Below are positions 1 to 8,316 of a stretch of 64,000 bases of DNA, one piece after another; within the stretch, counting starts at the first letter, position 1, and the number at the start of each line of letters is the position of its first letter. The stretch is from Variovorax sp. Sphag1AA (GTDB lineage Bacteria; Pseudomonadota; Gammaproteobacteria; Burkholderiales; Burkholderiaceae_C). The translations under genes were made by a program, and so were the position numbers. Under the pieces are notes generated by a model that was not told the DNA's origin, ran no database searches, and worked only from the letters and a program-made list of their open reading frames with translations. The stretch is from the NCBI RefSeq assembly GCF_014192575.1, contig NZ_JACHYC010000001.1, positions 496,001 through 560,000 on the forward strand. The letters run 5' to 3'.

Positions 1-550
1 GGTGCTGCTGGGCGAAATGGGCATCGGCAATTCATCGGCCGCGGCGATGTTGCTCGCGCGTCTCTCCGGCCAGGACATCGATGCATGCACAGGTGCCGGA
101 ACCGGCCTGGATGCGGCAGGGCGCGCCCACAAGCGCAAGGTATTGCGTGGTGTGCTCGAACTGCACTCAAGCGCGACGAGCCCGATGGCCGCCCTGGCCG
201 CCTTCGGTGGCTTCGAGATCGCAACGCTGGTCGGCGCGGTGCTGCAGGCGGCCCAGGAGCGCCGGGTGATCGTGCTCGACGGCTTCATTGCCAGCGCTGC
301 GGTGCTCGTCGCGCAGGCGCTGCGGCCGAACGTCCTGCAGCGCTGCGTCGCGGCGCACGAGTCGGCAGAGCCGGGACATCGGCTGCTGTTGCACTACCTG
401 TCACTCCAACCCTTGCTGCAACTCGACCTGCGCCTTGGCGAAGGCTCGGGGGCGGCGCTCGCTTGGCCGCTGCTGGAGTCCGCTTGCCGCATTCTTCGCG
501 AGATGGCGAGCTTCGAATCGGCAGGCGTGTCGAGGCAGGAGCCTGCATGA
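1..550 (+). CDS. cobT: Nicotinate-nucleotide--dimethylbenzimidazole phosphoribosyltransferase, C-terminal part
   Basis: This is the C-terminal half of CobT (about 182 codons visible); the start lies before the window. CobT transfers ribose phosphate from nicotinate mononucleotide to 5,6-dimethylbenzimidazole, giving alpha-ribazole 5'-phosphate for the lower ligand of cobalamin. The fragment opens with the family signature LLGEMGIGNSSAAAM. It carries DGFIASAAVLVA, and near the end LGEGSGAALA, where the Glu matches the catalytic base known from Salmonella CobT (Glu317). The frame stops at TGA 548-550. cobS follows after 55 bases and cobC overlaps cobS, so three consecutive steps of nucleotide-loop assembly lie in one operon. 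The truncation is only the window edge. Confidence 0.95.
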   Translation, partial: VLLGEMGIGNSSAAAMLLARLSGQDIDACTGAGTGLDAAGRAHKRKVLRGVLELHSSATSPMAALAAFGGFEIATLVGAVLQAAQERRVIVLDGFIASAAVLVAQALRPNVLQRCVAAHESAEPGHRLLLHYLSLQPLLQLDLRLGEGSGAALAWPLLESACRILREMASFESAGVSRQEPA

Positions 551-605
551 GCCACCGGGCCGCCCCTAGGCGAACACCGCAGCGCTGTAGCGCGGAGGTC
601 TCCGA

Positions 606-1403
606 ATGAACGGGGTGCGCCACTTTCTCCTGGCGCTTCAGTTTTTCACCCGCGTGCCGGTCACGGGGCCGCTGGCGGGATGGGTGGGGTTCAGCCCCGC
701 GATGCTCCGCGCGAGCGCGGCGCACTTCCCTGGGGTCGGCTGGCTCGTGGGCGCCGTGGGCGCAGGCGTGTTCTATCTCGCGAGTTCCGGCTTGCCCGGC
801 CTTGCCGGCGCATTGGTTGCAGCTGTGTTGTCGACGATCGCGACGGTGCTCATGACGGGCGCATTCCATGAGGACGGACTGGCCGACGTAGCCGACGGCC
901 TCGGCGGCCCGGCGGATCGCGCACGGGCGCTCGAGATCATGAAGGACTCGCGCATTGGCGCGTTCGGTGCGATTGCGCTGGTGCTGGCGCTGGGCCTCAA
1001 GGTGGTGCTGCTCGCAGCGCTGGCAGGCGAGGGCGCGATGCATGTCGTTCTCGCGCTGGTGAGCGCCCATGTGCTGTCGCGCCTCGCGCCGCTGTTCCTG
1101 ATCCGCTGGCTGCCCTATGTCGGCGACGAGAACGCAGCCAGCAAGTCGAAGCCGCTCGCTGATGCGATCAGCAATGGTGCCTTGCTGGTCGGCGTGGCAT
1201 GGTCGCTCCCCGCAATCGCATGGCTCGTGATGGCGCTCGGCATCGCCCGCGGATTGGCTCCTGTGCTGCTTTGCGCCATCGGCGCGCTGTTCGTGGGGCG
1301 CTTGCTCTGGCGGCGGCTTCGCGGCTTCACCGGTGACGGCCTCGGCGCGACGCAGCAGGTGTGCGAGCTGGCGATCTATCTCGCGCTCGCGTGGCACGCA
1401 TGA
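606..1403 (+). CDS. cobS: Adenosylcobinamide-GDP ribazoletransferase (cobalamin synthase)
   Basis: CobS is the inner-membrane enzyme that joins adenosylcobinamide-GDP to alpha-ribazole (phosphate), the penultimate step of cobalamin synthesis. The 265-residue protein starts FLLALQFFTRVPV, a typical CobS N-terminus. It carries the acidic metal-binding segment FHEDGLADVADGLGG near residue 95, followed by SRIGAFG. Several hydrophobic segments (for example around residues 60-85, 125-150 and 190-235) fit a polytopic membrane protein of usual family length. The ATG is preceded by GGAGG at a good distance. It ends inside the first codons of cobC (ATGA overlap), which indicates translational coupling. 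Confidence 0.96.
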   Translation: MNGVRHFLLALQFFTRVPVTGPLAGWVGFSPAMLRASAAHFPGVGWLVGAVGAGVFYLASSGLPGLAGALVAAVLSTIATVLMTGAFHEDGLADVADGLGGPADRARALEIMKDSRIGAFGAIALVLALGLKVVLLAALAGEGAMHVVLALVSAHVLSRLAPLFLIRWLPYVGDENAASKSKPLADAISNGALLVGVAWSLPAIAWLVMALGIARGLAPVLLCAIGALFVGRLLWRRLRGFTGDGLGATQQVCELAIYLALAWHA

Positions 1404-1951
1404 AGCTCCTGCTCGTCCGCCATGCGCGGACTACCGCGATCGACGGCTACTGCTATGGGCGAACGGACGTGTCCGTGCTGCCCGAAGTGACCCGCGCCGT
1501 CGCTGAAAGCGTGGCACCGCTGCTGCCAGAGGGCGTGCCGCTCACCTGTTCGCCGTTGTCCCGCTGCTCCGATCTCGCAAGGAGCATCACCGAGCTGCGT
1601 CCCGACCTGCGCGTGCTGCAAACCGATCCGCGCATTGCCGAAATGGATCTGGGCGACTGGGAGACGCAGCTCTGGTCCGCGATCGACCCTGCCGAGCTCG
1701 ACGCCTGGACGCGCGATTTCGCAGAGACCCGCGCGGGCCGCAGCGGCGAAAGCACGCGGCAGTTTCTGTTGCGAGTGGGTGAAGCCTTCGATACCTGGCG
1801 GGCAGGCGGGCGCGATGCGGTCTGGATCACCCATGCGGGCGTGATTCGTGCCGCGTGGCTGCTGCGCGACGGCATCCGTGCGATCGAGCGCTCCGACCAG
1901 TGGCCGGCGCAGCCGATCGCGTTCGGCGAGTGCGTGACGATCGAGGTCTGA
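1400..1951 (+). CDS. cobC: Alpha-ribazole phosphatase, histidine phosphatase family
   Basis: This 183-residue histidine-phosphatase-fold protein begins MKLLLVRHART, where RH is the phosphate-binding catalytic histidine motif. A second motif, WITHAGVIRA near residue 145, supplies the other active-site histidine, and CSPLSRCSDLA matches the family. In the cobalamin pathway the enzyme removes the 5'-phosphate from alpha-ribazole phosphate or adenosylcobalamin phosphate. The ATG at 1400 overlaps the cobS stop as ATGA; a longer reading from 1361 would run far into cobS and is unlikely. Place after cobT and cobS supports cobC over a generic phosphoglycerate-mutase-like enzyme. Confidence 0.88.
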   Translation: MKLLLVRHARTTAIDGYCYGRTDVSVLPEVTRAVAESVAPLLPEGVPLTCSPLSRCSDLARSITELRPDLRVLQTDPRIAEMDLGDWETQLWSAIDPAELDAWTRDFAETRAGRSGESTRQFLLRVGEAFDTWRAGGRDAVWITHAGVIRAAWLLRDGIRAIERSDQWPAQPIAFGECVTIEV

Positions 1952-1958
1952 GCCGCTG

Positions 1959-2813
1959 TCAGCGCGACTGGCGGAACTCGCCCTGCCAGAGCTTTCGCAG
2001 GTCGCCGACCATCTGCGGCGGAGGATCGCCGACCAGCGTGTCGCGGTTCGTGCGGTGGATCAGTGCATAGATCCGTGAATCGGACGGGCTGTAGAGTTGC
2101 ACCACGTTGTTGTCGTAGCAGTCGTGCGGCTTGCAGAACGAGTGCAGCACGTAGCGCGTTCCGCCGACCGTGACCCAGCGCGGCTCGGGCGCCGGGCCGT
2201 CCATGTCGGCAAGCCAGGGTTCGCGCCCGGCGCTGCCGAGCATCGCGCGCCATGTCTTGCCGAAGCGCGGATCGGCGATGAGGACGGCAGGATTGCCTCC
2301 TGCCGGTGCAGCCTGCGGAGGAGGAAGAGGAGGAGGCGGCATGTTCGGCCGACCGGCGGACATGGGCGGTGGCTGCGCACCCCCACCCGCCATGGCCGCG
2401 CCGTCGCATTGCCTGTATCGCCTTCCTGTCAACGAAGGCCCGAGCGCCGCGCGCACGTTCGGCGCGCCATCGAGCTCGACATAGTTGCCGACCCGATCGC
2501 GATACACCATGAACGTCAGCTCCGCCATGCCGCGTACCTGGCTCAGAAGCGCGACCTGGAAGCCTCTCGGCGGCGACTGTCCGAAGAAGCTGTAGGAGGC
2601 CTGGGGATCGGTCCCGGTCATGCGCTGGTTGCCCGATTCGACGATCAGCGCGTCGGCAGTCACGCGGAGCCTGGCGGATGTCGGCGTGCCGCAGGCCATC
2701 GAATAGGTGCCGCCGAATTGGGCGAGGGTGTCGGCGTTGAGTCTCTCGCGTGCCCATCCCGCGGCATGCGACGCGAGTGCGCAAAGCAGCAGGAGCCGGA
2801 CGATGGACTGCAT
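1959..2813 (-). CDS. Exported Ivy-type lysozyme inhibitor with extra N-terminal domain
   Basis: This is a 284-residue secreted protein. A signal peptide covers about residues 1-20 (MQSIVRLLLLCALASHAAGWA). Residues about 25-140 form an unrecognised domain holding two cysteines (MACG and YRQCDG). A Gly/Pro-rich linker follows at about 140-175. The C-terminal domain contains SFCKPHDCYDNN: CKPHDC is the diagnostic loop of Ivy, the periplasmic inhibitor of C-type lysozyme, whose His plugs the lysozyme active site. The inhibitor role is inferred from this loop and from a fitting context (VQLYSPSDSRIYAL). Escherichia coli Ivy has one domain of about 157 residues, so the N-terminal half is an addition. 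ATG at 2813 is preferred to TTG at 2819. It converges with cobC, 7 bases away. Confidence 0.78.
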   Translation of the reverse strand: MQSIVRLLLLCALASHAAGWARERLNADTLAQFGGTYSMACGTPTSARLRVTADALIVESGNQRMTGTDPQASYSFFGQSPPRGFQVALLSQVRGMAELTFMVYRDRVGNYVELDGAPNVRAALGPSLTGRRYRQCDGAAMAGGGAQPPPMSAGRPNMPPPPLPPPQAAPAGGNPAVLIADPRFGKTWRAMLGSAGREPWLADMDGPAPEPRWVTVGGTRYVLHSFCKPHDCYDNNVVQLYSPSDSRIYALIHRTNRDTLVGDPPPQMVGDLRKLWQGEFRQSR

Positions 2814-2874
2814 GGTCAAACATCATCCGTTGCGCAATCCGAAGCCGCAAGAGGGGCGACCCCGCGTTCAGTCT

Positions 2875-3513
2875 TCAGGGTGCCGGCGTCTTCGGCTTGT
2901 AGTCACAGTAAGGTGACACTGCGCACTGCCAGCACTGCGGCTTGCGCGCGATGCAGGTGTAGCGCCCATGCAGGATCAGCCAGTGGTGCGCGTGCAGCCG
3001 GTACTTCTCGGGCACGCGCTTTTCGAGCTTCAGCTCGACTTCCAGCGGTGTCTTGCCGGGCGCGAGGCCGGTGCGGTTGCTGACCCGGAAGATGTGCGTG
3101 TCGACCGCCATCGTCGGCTCGCCGAAGGCGACGTTGAGCACCACGTTGGCCGTCTTGCGGCCCACTCCCGGGAGGGCTTCGAGCTCGGCGCGCGTCTTCG
3201 GCACTTCGCCGCCGTGATGCTCGACCAGCATGCGCGCGGCTTCGACGAGATGCTTTGCCTTGCTGCGGTACAGGCCGATGGTCTTGATGTATTCCTCCAG
3301 CCCCTCGACACCCAGATCGACGATCGCCTGCGGCGTGTTTGCGACGGGGAAGAGCTTGCGCGTCGCCTTGTTCACCCCCACGTCGGTCGCCTGCGCCGAG
3401 AGCAGCACGGCGGCGAGCAGCTCGAAGGGCGTGCTGTATTCGAGTTCGGTCTCGGGCGTGGGATTCGCCGCCTCCAGCGTTGCGAAGAAGGGTTCTATGT
3501 CGGCTTTTTTCAT
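2875..3513 (-). CDS. nth: Endonuclease III
   Basis: This is the base-excision-repair DNA glycosylase and AP lyase that removes oxidised pyrimidines. The 212-residue protein has the helix-hairpin-helix LPGVGRKTANVV with the catalytic Lys, then VDTHIFR with the catalytic Asp. It closes with the [4Fe-4S] ligands C-X6-C-X2-C-X5-C in CIARKPQCWQCAVSPYC. Length matches the family (211 in Escherichia coli). The start MKKADIEPFF is homologous to known Nth N-termini; the open frame continues upstream on this strand, but only as a shadow of the aminotransferase gene. It is divergent from that gene, leaving 78 bases for both promoters. Confidence 0.97.
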   Translation of the reverse strand: MKKADIEPFFATLEAANPTPETELEYSTPFELLAAVLLSAQATDVGVNKATRKLFPVANTPQAIVDLGVEGLEEYIKTIGLYRSKAKHLVEAARMLVEHHGGEVPKTRAELEALPGVGRKTANVVLNVAFGEPTMAVDTHIFRVSNRTGLAPGKTPLEVELKLEKRVPEKYRLHAHHWLILHGRYTCIARKPQCWQCAVSPYCDYKPKTPAP

Positions 3514-3591
3514 CGTGGGCGCGAGTTTAGGGCGGGGCGCGCACGGCTGCGACAATCGACGGTCTCCGCCAATCTCCGACAGAAGGTTCCC

Positions 3592-4779
3592 ATGCAATTC
3601 GCTTCCCGCCTCGACAACGTCGAAACCTCCGCCATCCGCGAACTCTTCAAGCTGCTCGGCACGCCCGGCATCATCAGCTTCGCGGGTGGCTTTCCGGACA
3701 GCGCGATGTTCGACGTCGAAGGGCTGAAGGAAGCCAGTGCCAAGGCCCTCGCGGAAGAGGCCGGCGGCGCATTGCAGTACGGCGCGACCGAAGGCTACGA
3801 GCCGCTTCGCTCGCAGCTCAGCGCATTCATGAAGACCAAGGGCGTCGACGTCGACCCCACCGGCCTGATCGTCACCACCGGCAGCCAGCAGGCGCTGGAC
3901 CTGATCGGCAAGACGTTGATCTCTCCCGGCGACAAGGTGATCGTCGAAGGCCCGACCTTCCTTGCGACCATCCAGTGCTTCCGCCTCTATGGCGCGCAGT
4001 TGATCAGCGCGCCGGTCGACGCCAATGGCGTGAAGACCGACGAGCTGGAAGCACTCATTGCGGAACACAAGCCGAAGTTCGTCTACCTGATTCCGACCTT
4101 CGGCAATCCGAGCGGCGCGATGCTGAGCCTGGAGCGCCGCAAGAAGGTGCTCGAAATGGCGGTGAAGCACGGCACGGTGATCATCGAGGACGACCCGTAC
4201 GGCGATCTCTACTTCGACAAGGCCCCGCCGCCGTCGCTCATGTCGTTGACCAAGGAAGTGCCCGGCAGCCGCGAGCTGGTGGTGCACTGCGGCAGCCTCA
4301 GCAAGGTGCTGAGCCCCGGCCTGCGCATCGGCTGGATGATCGGCCCCGCCGAACTGCTCGCCAAGGCGACGATGTGCAAGCAGTTCAGCGATGCACACAC
4401 CAGCACCTTCGCGCAGGCGACTGCGGCGCAATACCTCAAGAGCGGCCGCATGCCTGCGACGTTGGCCAATGTGCGCAAGGTTTACGCCGAACGCGCCGAA
4501 GCCATGGGTGCGGCACTGCGCAAGGAGCTCGGCGATGCGATCACCTTCACGCAGCCGGGCGGCGGTCTGTTCTTCTGGGCGCGTCTCACGGGTGCGAACG
4601 GCAAGGTCGCAGATGCCAACGTGTTCGCCAAGCGCGCGATCGAAAAGCTCGTGGCCTTCGTTCCTGGCGCGCCGTTCTATGCCGAGAAGCCCGATGTCTC
4701 GACGCTGCGCCTGAGCTTTGCCACGGCGAACGTCGAGAAGATCAAGGAAGGCATCGCGCGCCTGGGCTCGGCGCTCTGA
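3592..4779 (+). CDS. PLP-dependent class I/II aminotransferase (2-aminoadipate/LysN-like)
   Basis: This is a 395-residue fold-type I aminotransferase. GFPDSAMF and QYGATEGYEPLR near the N-terminus, GSQQALDLIGK, and PTFGNPSGAML with the substrate-binding Asn are typical of the aminoadipate/kynurenine/valine-pyruvate aminotransferase group. SLSKVLSPGLRIGW places the PLP-binding lysine at about residue 238. The fold and reaction class (amino-group transfer to a 2-oxo acid) are clear, but the substrate cannot be read from sequence; 2-aminoadipate or branched-chain and aromatic amino acids are options. The start MQFASRLDNV is the natural N-terminus. A 10-bp hairpin overlaps the stop codon. Neighbours nth and a lipoprotein hydrolase give no pathway hint. 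Confidence 0.88.
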   Translation: MQFASRLDNVETSAIRELFKLLGTPGIISFAGGFPDSAMFDVEGLKEASAKALAEEAGGALQYGATEGYEPLRSQLSAFMKTKGVDVDPTGLIVTTGSQQALDLIGKTLISPGDKVIVEGPTFLATIQCFRLYGAQLISAPVDANGVKTDELEALIAEHKPKFVYLIPTFGNPSGAMLSLERRKKVLEMAVKHGTVIIEDDPYGDLYFDKAPPPSLMSLTKEVPGSRELVVHCGSLSKVLSPGLRIGWMIGPAELLAKATMCKQFSDAHTSTFAQATAAQYLKSGRMPATLANVRKVYAERAEAMGAALRKELGDAITFTQPGGGLFFWARLTGANGKVADANVFAKRAIEKLVAFVPGAPFYAEKPDVSTLRLSFATANVEKIKEGIARLGSAL

Positions 4780-4791
4780 GTCGCCGAGCCC
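4764..4791. terminator. Hairpin at the 3' end of the aminotransferase gene
   Basis: GGGCTCGGCG (4764-4773) pairs perfectly with CGCCGAGCCC (4782-4791) around an 8-base loop that contains the stop codon. It lies between two converging genes, so it could act on either strand. There is no clear U-tract on either side, so termination is only probable. Confidence 0.45.
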
Positions 4792-4804
4792 GCCCTTCAG
4801 TGCA

Positions 4805-6331
4805 TCACGGAGGGCATGCGGCGCCGGCCGTTGCGATATAGGCCCGCAGGTTCTTGGTGCTGGTGCTGTCGTCCACGCCGACGGTGTCCTTGGTGAAGGC
4901 GCAGCCGTAGGTCGAAGCCGCCACGGTCGCCGGTGTGACGACATCGTCGCCCGCCGGCTTCACCCCGTCGCGCTCCCACTTGATCATGTCGTCGAAGGCG
5001 GTGACCTGTTCGGCAACGGTGAAGTCGCAGTGCGTCGCGCCGCGGATCGCGCGCTGCACAAGCCAGTCGCTGTTGCCCTTGGCGGCAACGCGCTTCTGGT
5101 AGATCTGCTCCATGCTGAACGGCACATACAGGTCACCGAGCGTGTGCAGCGTCACCACCGGAATCTTGAACTCGCCGTTGGCCTTCGGAATCCAGCGCAG
5201 GCCGTCGGTGCGCAGTCGGTTGGCGTCAGCGACCGCCGTGAGCTTCAGCACCGAGGCGTTGAGCGCGGTCGAGCCCGCCGTGTCGCCATCGATGGTGTAG
5301 GTGAAGCGGTTGGTATCGATCACGCTCTTGTTGAGGATGCCGGTGATCGTCCCGTCGCCGCCAAACACGCCCCAGACTGCGGAGAACGAGCCACCAACGG
5401 CGAGGCCGATGCTGAACATCGGGCGCGGTCCGCCCGTGAGGTTCTGGATCACCGAGGCGTACTTCGTGCCGGTCGCCGTGAGGGTCACAGGTGTAGCCAT
5501 GCTCGTGAAGAGCGTGCTGGTGACCTGCGCCGAGATGTCCGACCAGTTGACGAACGGATACTTCGGCAGCCCGGCCAATGCCTGGGCCGTGACTTGCGCG
5601 CCGGCAAAGTAGTCGAACAGCTCGGTGTCGCCCACCACGCCGCACATCGGCACCGCGCCGTTGTAGCGGACCTTGTGGTTGGCCGTGGCGTAGGCCTCGT
5701 CCTCGATCGCGGCTGCCGTGATGTGGCCGCCCATCGAATGGCCGGTGATGTAGATCTTGCTTGGCGCAGCCAAGGGCCGACCGGCCGCCGCGGCGATCTT
5801 GTTGAACTCGAGCGCGAGTGCGTTCGTGTCTTCGACGCCGACGCGCACGTCGTAGTAGTTCTTGCTGTAGCTCGATGCAGCCCACGCGTATCCGTTCTGG
5901 ATCAGGTAGCGGCGGATCGACGGGTTGCTCACGCCCAGCGCGTTGCCGGTGCCCGCGTAGCCGTGTGCGTACATCACGAGCTTGCCGTTCCAGTTGGCCG
6001 GCACTTCGACGCGATAGGCCGCGCCTCCGAGCACGCCGGCCCAGCGGCTGGTGGTCGTGTTGTCGACCGTGTCGGATGCGTCGGCCGCGAGCGCCGTAAA
6101 GGTGGTCGCGGTCGGGTCGGCAGGAACGAAGCTGTTGCGGTTGTCCTGCTCTCGCTTTTCTTCTGGGACTGGTGCGGGAGCCGGGGCCACCGCTGCTGCA
6201 GGTGCAGGCGCTGGCGCCGGCGCCGGCGCAGGTGCGGCTGCGAAGGGAATGGAATTGCCACTACCACCGCCGCAAGCGGCCAAGGTCAGGGTAGCGGCCA
6301 GGGCCAGGAACTGGACACGACTTGATTGCAT
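4805..6331 (-). CDS. Lipoprotein alpha/beta hydrolase with Ala-Pro linker
   Basis: This 508-residue envelope hydrolase of unknown substrate has an N-terminus ending in a lipobox (LTLAAC), so Cys20 should be lipidated and the protein anchored. Residues about 28-60 are a repetitive Ala-Pro tract, probably a stiff spacer. The catalytic domain has the nucleophile elbow GHSMGG (Ser at about 199). A plausible acid lies in HTLGDLYVPF and a plausible His in RGATHCDF, completing a Ser-Asp-His triad. VMYAHGYAGTGNA resembles the oxyanion-hole HG region. A good ribosome site (CGGAGA) precedes the ATG. It could be an esterase, lipase-like enzyme or peptidase; I do not recognise a specific subfamily. Confidence 0.8.
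   Translation of the reverse strand: MQSSRVQFLALAATLTLAACGGGSGNSIPFAAAPAPAPAPAPAPAAAVAPAPAPVPEEKREQDNRNSFVPADPTATTFTALAADASDTVDNTTTSRWAGVLGGAAYRVEVPANWNGKLVMYAHGYAGTGNALGVSNPSIRRYLIQNGYAWAASSYSKNYYDVRVGVEDTNALALEFNKIAAAAGRPLAAPSKIYITGHSMGGHITAAAIEDEAYATANHKVRYNGAVPMCGVVGDTELFDYFAGAQVTAQALAGLPKYPFVNWSDISAQVTSTLFTSMATPVTLTATGTKYASVIQNLTGGPRPMFSIGLAVGGSFSAVWGVFGGDGTITGILNKSVIDTNRFTYTIDGDTAGSTALNASVLKLTAVADANRLRTDGLRWIPKANGEFKIPVVTLHTLGDLYVPFSMEQIYQKRVAAKGNSDWLVQRAIRGATHCDFTVAEQVTAFDDMIKWERDGVKPAGDDVVTPATVAASTYGCAFTKDTVGVDDSTSTKNLRAYIATAGAACPP
6170..6240. repeat. Low-complexity GC-rich tract encoding the Ala-Pro linker
   Basis: Imperfect short repeats of the GGCGCCGGCGCAGGTGC type run through this stretch inside the lipoprotein hydrolase gene and encode alternating Ala-Pro. 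The unit length is a multiple of three, so slippage would change linker length without breaking the frame. Confidence 0.7.
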
Positions 6332-6497
6332 GGGTTTTTTGTCTCCGGGTTTCTATGGATTTTTGGAAGGCACGAAACACACGAACGCCGGCATGCCGTC
6401 GACGTGAGTCGATCGCCACAACCGGCGGACGGAGACTAGTGGTGCGTGTCTGCGGACCATTGCGGAGTTACCCGCGCCCGCTATCGCATTGGTGACA
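6332..6497. other. Intergenic stretch, promoter region of the lipoprotein hydrolase
   Basis: These 166 bases separate the 5' end of the hydrolase gene from the 3' end of the amidohydrolase gene, both on the minus strand. They hold the hydrolase ribosome site (CGGAGA in the minus sense) and presumably its promoter. I see no convincing -35/-10 pair, RNA gene or mobile remnant. Confidence 0.5.
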
Positions 6498-7478
6498 CTA
6501 GAGCTTGAATATGCGCTGCGCGTTGCCGGATCGCACCGCAGCCATCTGCTCGACCGGCAGGCGGCCGGTGTTGGCGAACGCACCCTTGGTGTCATGCACC
6601 TGGTGCGGCCAGTCGGTGCCGAACATCACATGTTCGGCGCCGACCACCGAGATCAGGTACTGCAGCGCGCCAAGGTTGTAGGTGATGCTGTCGTAGTAGA
6701 TGTGCCGCAGGTAGTCGGTGGGCTTGCGCTTCATCTTGCGCCGGCTCGGGATCTCGACTTCGTCGCCCTTCTCGAAGCGGCCGACCAGATAGGGCAGGGT
6801 GCCGCCGCCGTGCGAGGCAATGATCTTCAGGTTCGGGTACTGGTCGAAGAAGCCTTCGAAGATCATGCGTGTGATCGCCAGCGTGGTGTCGAACATGAAG
6901 CCGACGGACCAGCTCAGGTCGAACTTCGTCATGTCCATCATGTCGACGCCCGGCGGGTCGGTCGGGTGCACGAGCACCGGCAGGCCACGCTTGTCGATCT
7001 CGGCCCAGATCGGCGCGAAGAGCGGATCGGTCAGGCTGCGCCCGGCAATGTTGGCCAGCACCATCACGCCGACTGCGCCGTTGTCGCAGGTTCGCTGCAG
7101 TTCCTCGATGGCGCGCTGCGGGTATTCCCACGGCAGCGAGGTGAACCAGCGGATGCGGTCGGGATAGGTCGTCTGCGCCTCGGCCATGGTGTCGTTCGAC
7201 TCCTGCGCGGCGCGGCAGCTGATGTCCTCGTTGCCCCAGTACACGTTGGGGCAGGTGAGCGAGACCACCGACACATCGATGCCCGCAGCGTCCATGTGCT
7301 TGATGCGCAGGTCGTAGTCGAAGTGGCCGCGCTGCGGGATCACGACTGGCGTATCGCCGCGGAAGATCTCCTGCTGGCCGTCCGGCCGCGTCTTGATGTT
7401 GTAGATGCCGCCTTCCTTCTTGAGCAGTTCGAGCCACCGGCTGGTGAACATGTGCGTGTGGACGTCGATGACGGTCAT
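6498..7478 (-). CDS. Amidohydrolase of the ACMSD (amidohydrolase_2) family
   Basis: This 326-residue TIM-barrel metal enzyme resembles 2-amino-3-carboxymuconate 6-semialdehyde decarboxylase (ACMSD) and related non-oxidative aromatic-acid decarboxylases. Visible metal and catalytic motifs are DVHTHMF (HxH) at residue 5, VLVHPTDPPG, IIASHGGGTLPYLVGRF and MFGTDWPHQ. The spacing between HGGG and GTD, and the segment TTLAITRMIFEGFFDQYP, match ACMSD closely; the exact substrate is unknown. The ATG has a strong ribosome site (AAGGAG). It lies 45 bases after an amino-acid ABC ATPase gene on the same strand, so it is probably the last gene of the transporter operon. Confidence 0.85.
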   Translation of the reverse strand: MTVIDVHTHMFTSRWLELLKKEGGIYNIKTRPDGQQEIFRGDTPVVIPQRGHFDYDLRIKHMDAAGIDVSVVSLTCPNVYWGNEDISCRAAQESNDTMAEAQTTYPDRIRWFTSLPWEYPQRAIEELQRTCDNGAVGVMVLANIAGRSLTDPLFAPIWAEIDKRGLPVLVHPTDPPGVDMMDMTKFDLSWSVGFMFDTTLAITRMIFEGFFDQYPNLKIIASHGGGTLPYLVGRFEKGDEVEIPSRRKMKRKPTDYLRHIYYDSITYNLGALQYLISVVGAEHVMFGTDWPHQVHDTKGAFANTGRLPVEQMAAVRSGNAQRIFKL

Positions 7479-7523
7479 GGTTCTTGTCTCCTTGATGTGT
7501 GACTGAGGATGGCCGGGTCGGGC

Positions 7524-8300
7524 TCAGTGCGTGAGCAACTGACCGAGGAAGGTTCGCAGACGTGCGCTCTGCGGCCGGTCGAAGAAGTCGTCGGGCGCCG
7601 CGGTCTCGATGACCTGGCCCTGATCCATGAAGATCACACGGTCGGCGACACGGCGTGCAAAGCCCATCTCGTGCGTGACGATCATCATCGTCATGCCTTC
7701 GCCGGCCAGCGCTTCCATGGTCTGTAGCACCTCGTTGACCATCTCGGGATCGAGCGAAGCGGTGGGCTCGTCGAACAGCACCACCTGCGGCCGCGTGCAC
7801 AGGGTGCGCGCAATCGCCACGCGCTGCTGCTGGCCGCCCGAAAGCTGCGCCGGATGCTTGTGCGCGTGCTCGCGCAGGCCGACACGCTCCAGGTAGTGCA
7901 TGGCGCGCTCGTGCGCCTCCTTGCGGCCCACGCCGCTGCCCCACACCGGACCGACGGTCAGGTTCTGAAGCGCTGTCATGTGCGGGAAGAGGTTGAACTG
8001 CTGGAACACCATGCCCACGCGCCGGTTCACTGCTAGCCGCGCTGCGCGGGTGATCTCGTCGGCATCGACATCGACGCCGCACACATGCAGGCGCCCCTGC
8101 TGGAAGGGCTCCAGCAGATTGACCGTGCGCACCAGCGTCGACTTGCCCGAGCCCGATGGGCCGCAGATCACGATGCGTTCGCCGGGCGCCACCTGCAGCT
8201 CGATGTCGCGCAGCGCGTGGTAGTCGCCGTACCACTTGTTGATGCCGGACATCCGTACCACGGACGCGGTTTGGGGTTCGTTGGAAGGCGTGTTCGTCAT
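7524..8300 (-). CDS. aapP: Amino-acid ABC transporter ATP-binding protein
   Basis: This is the cytoplasmic ATPase of a polar-amino-acid importer. The 258-residue protein shows Walker [15 protein letters not shown], the signature [15 protein letters not shown], Walker [13 protein letters not shown] and the switch histidine in [10 protein letters not shown], in the usual order and at family length. ATG at 8300 is preferred over TTG at 8306. It directly follows the two permease genes (16 bases from aapM), forming an aapJQMP-type operon. The symbol reflects family resemblance to the general L-amino-acid transporter of rhizobia, not proven specificity. Confidence 0.93.
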   Translation of the reverse strand: MTNTPSNEPQTASVVRMSGINKWYGDYHALRDIELQVAPGERIVICGPSGSGKSTLVRTVNLLEPFQQGRLHVCGVDVDADEITRAARLAVNRRVGMVFQQFNLFPHMTALQNLTVGPVWGSGVGRKEAHERAMHYLERVGLREHAHKHPAQLSGGQQQRVAIARTLCTRPQVVLFDEPTASLDPEMVNEVLQTMEALAGEGMTMMIVTHEMGFARRVADRVIFMDQGQVIETAAPDDFFDRPQSARLRTFLGQLLTH

Positions 8301-8316
8301 CGGCAATTCATTCGAG

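Noticed and set aside
551..605. Possible cobalamin riboswitch in the cobT-cobS gap
   Set aside because: The gap is 55 bases, far too short, and holds no B12-box-like segment.
4718..6325. A 535-codon plus-strand frame across the lipoprotein hydrolase
   Set aside because: It is the mirror of the hydrolase gene, which has a lipobox, catalytic motifs and a ribosome site.
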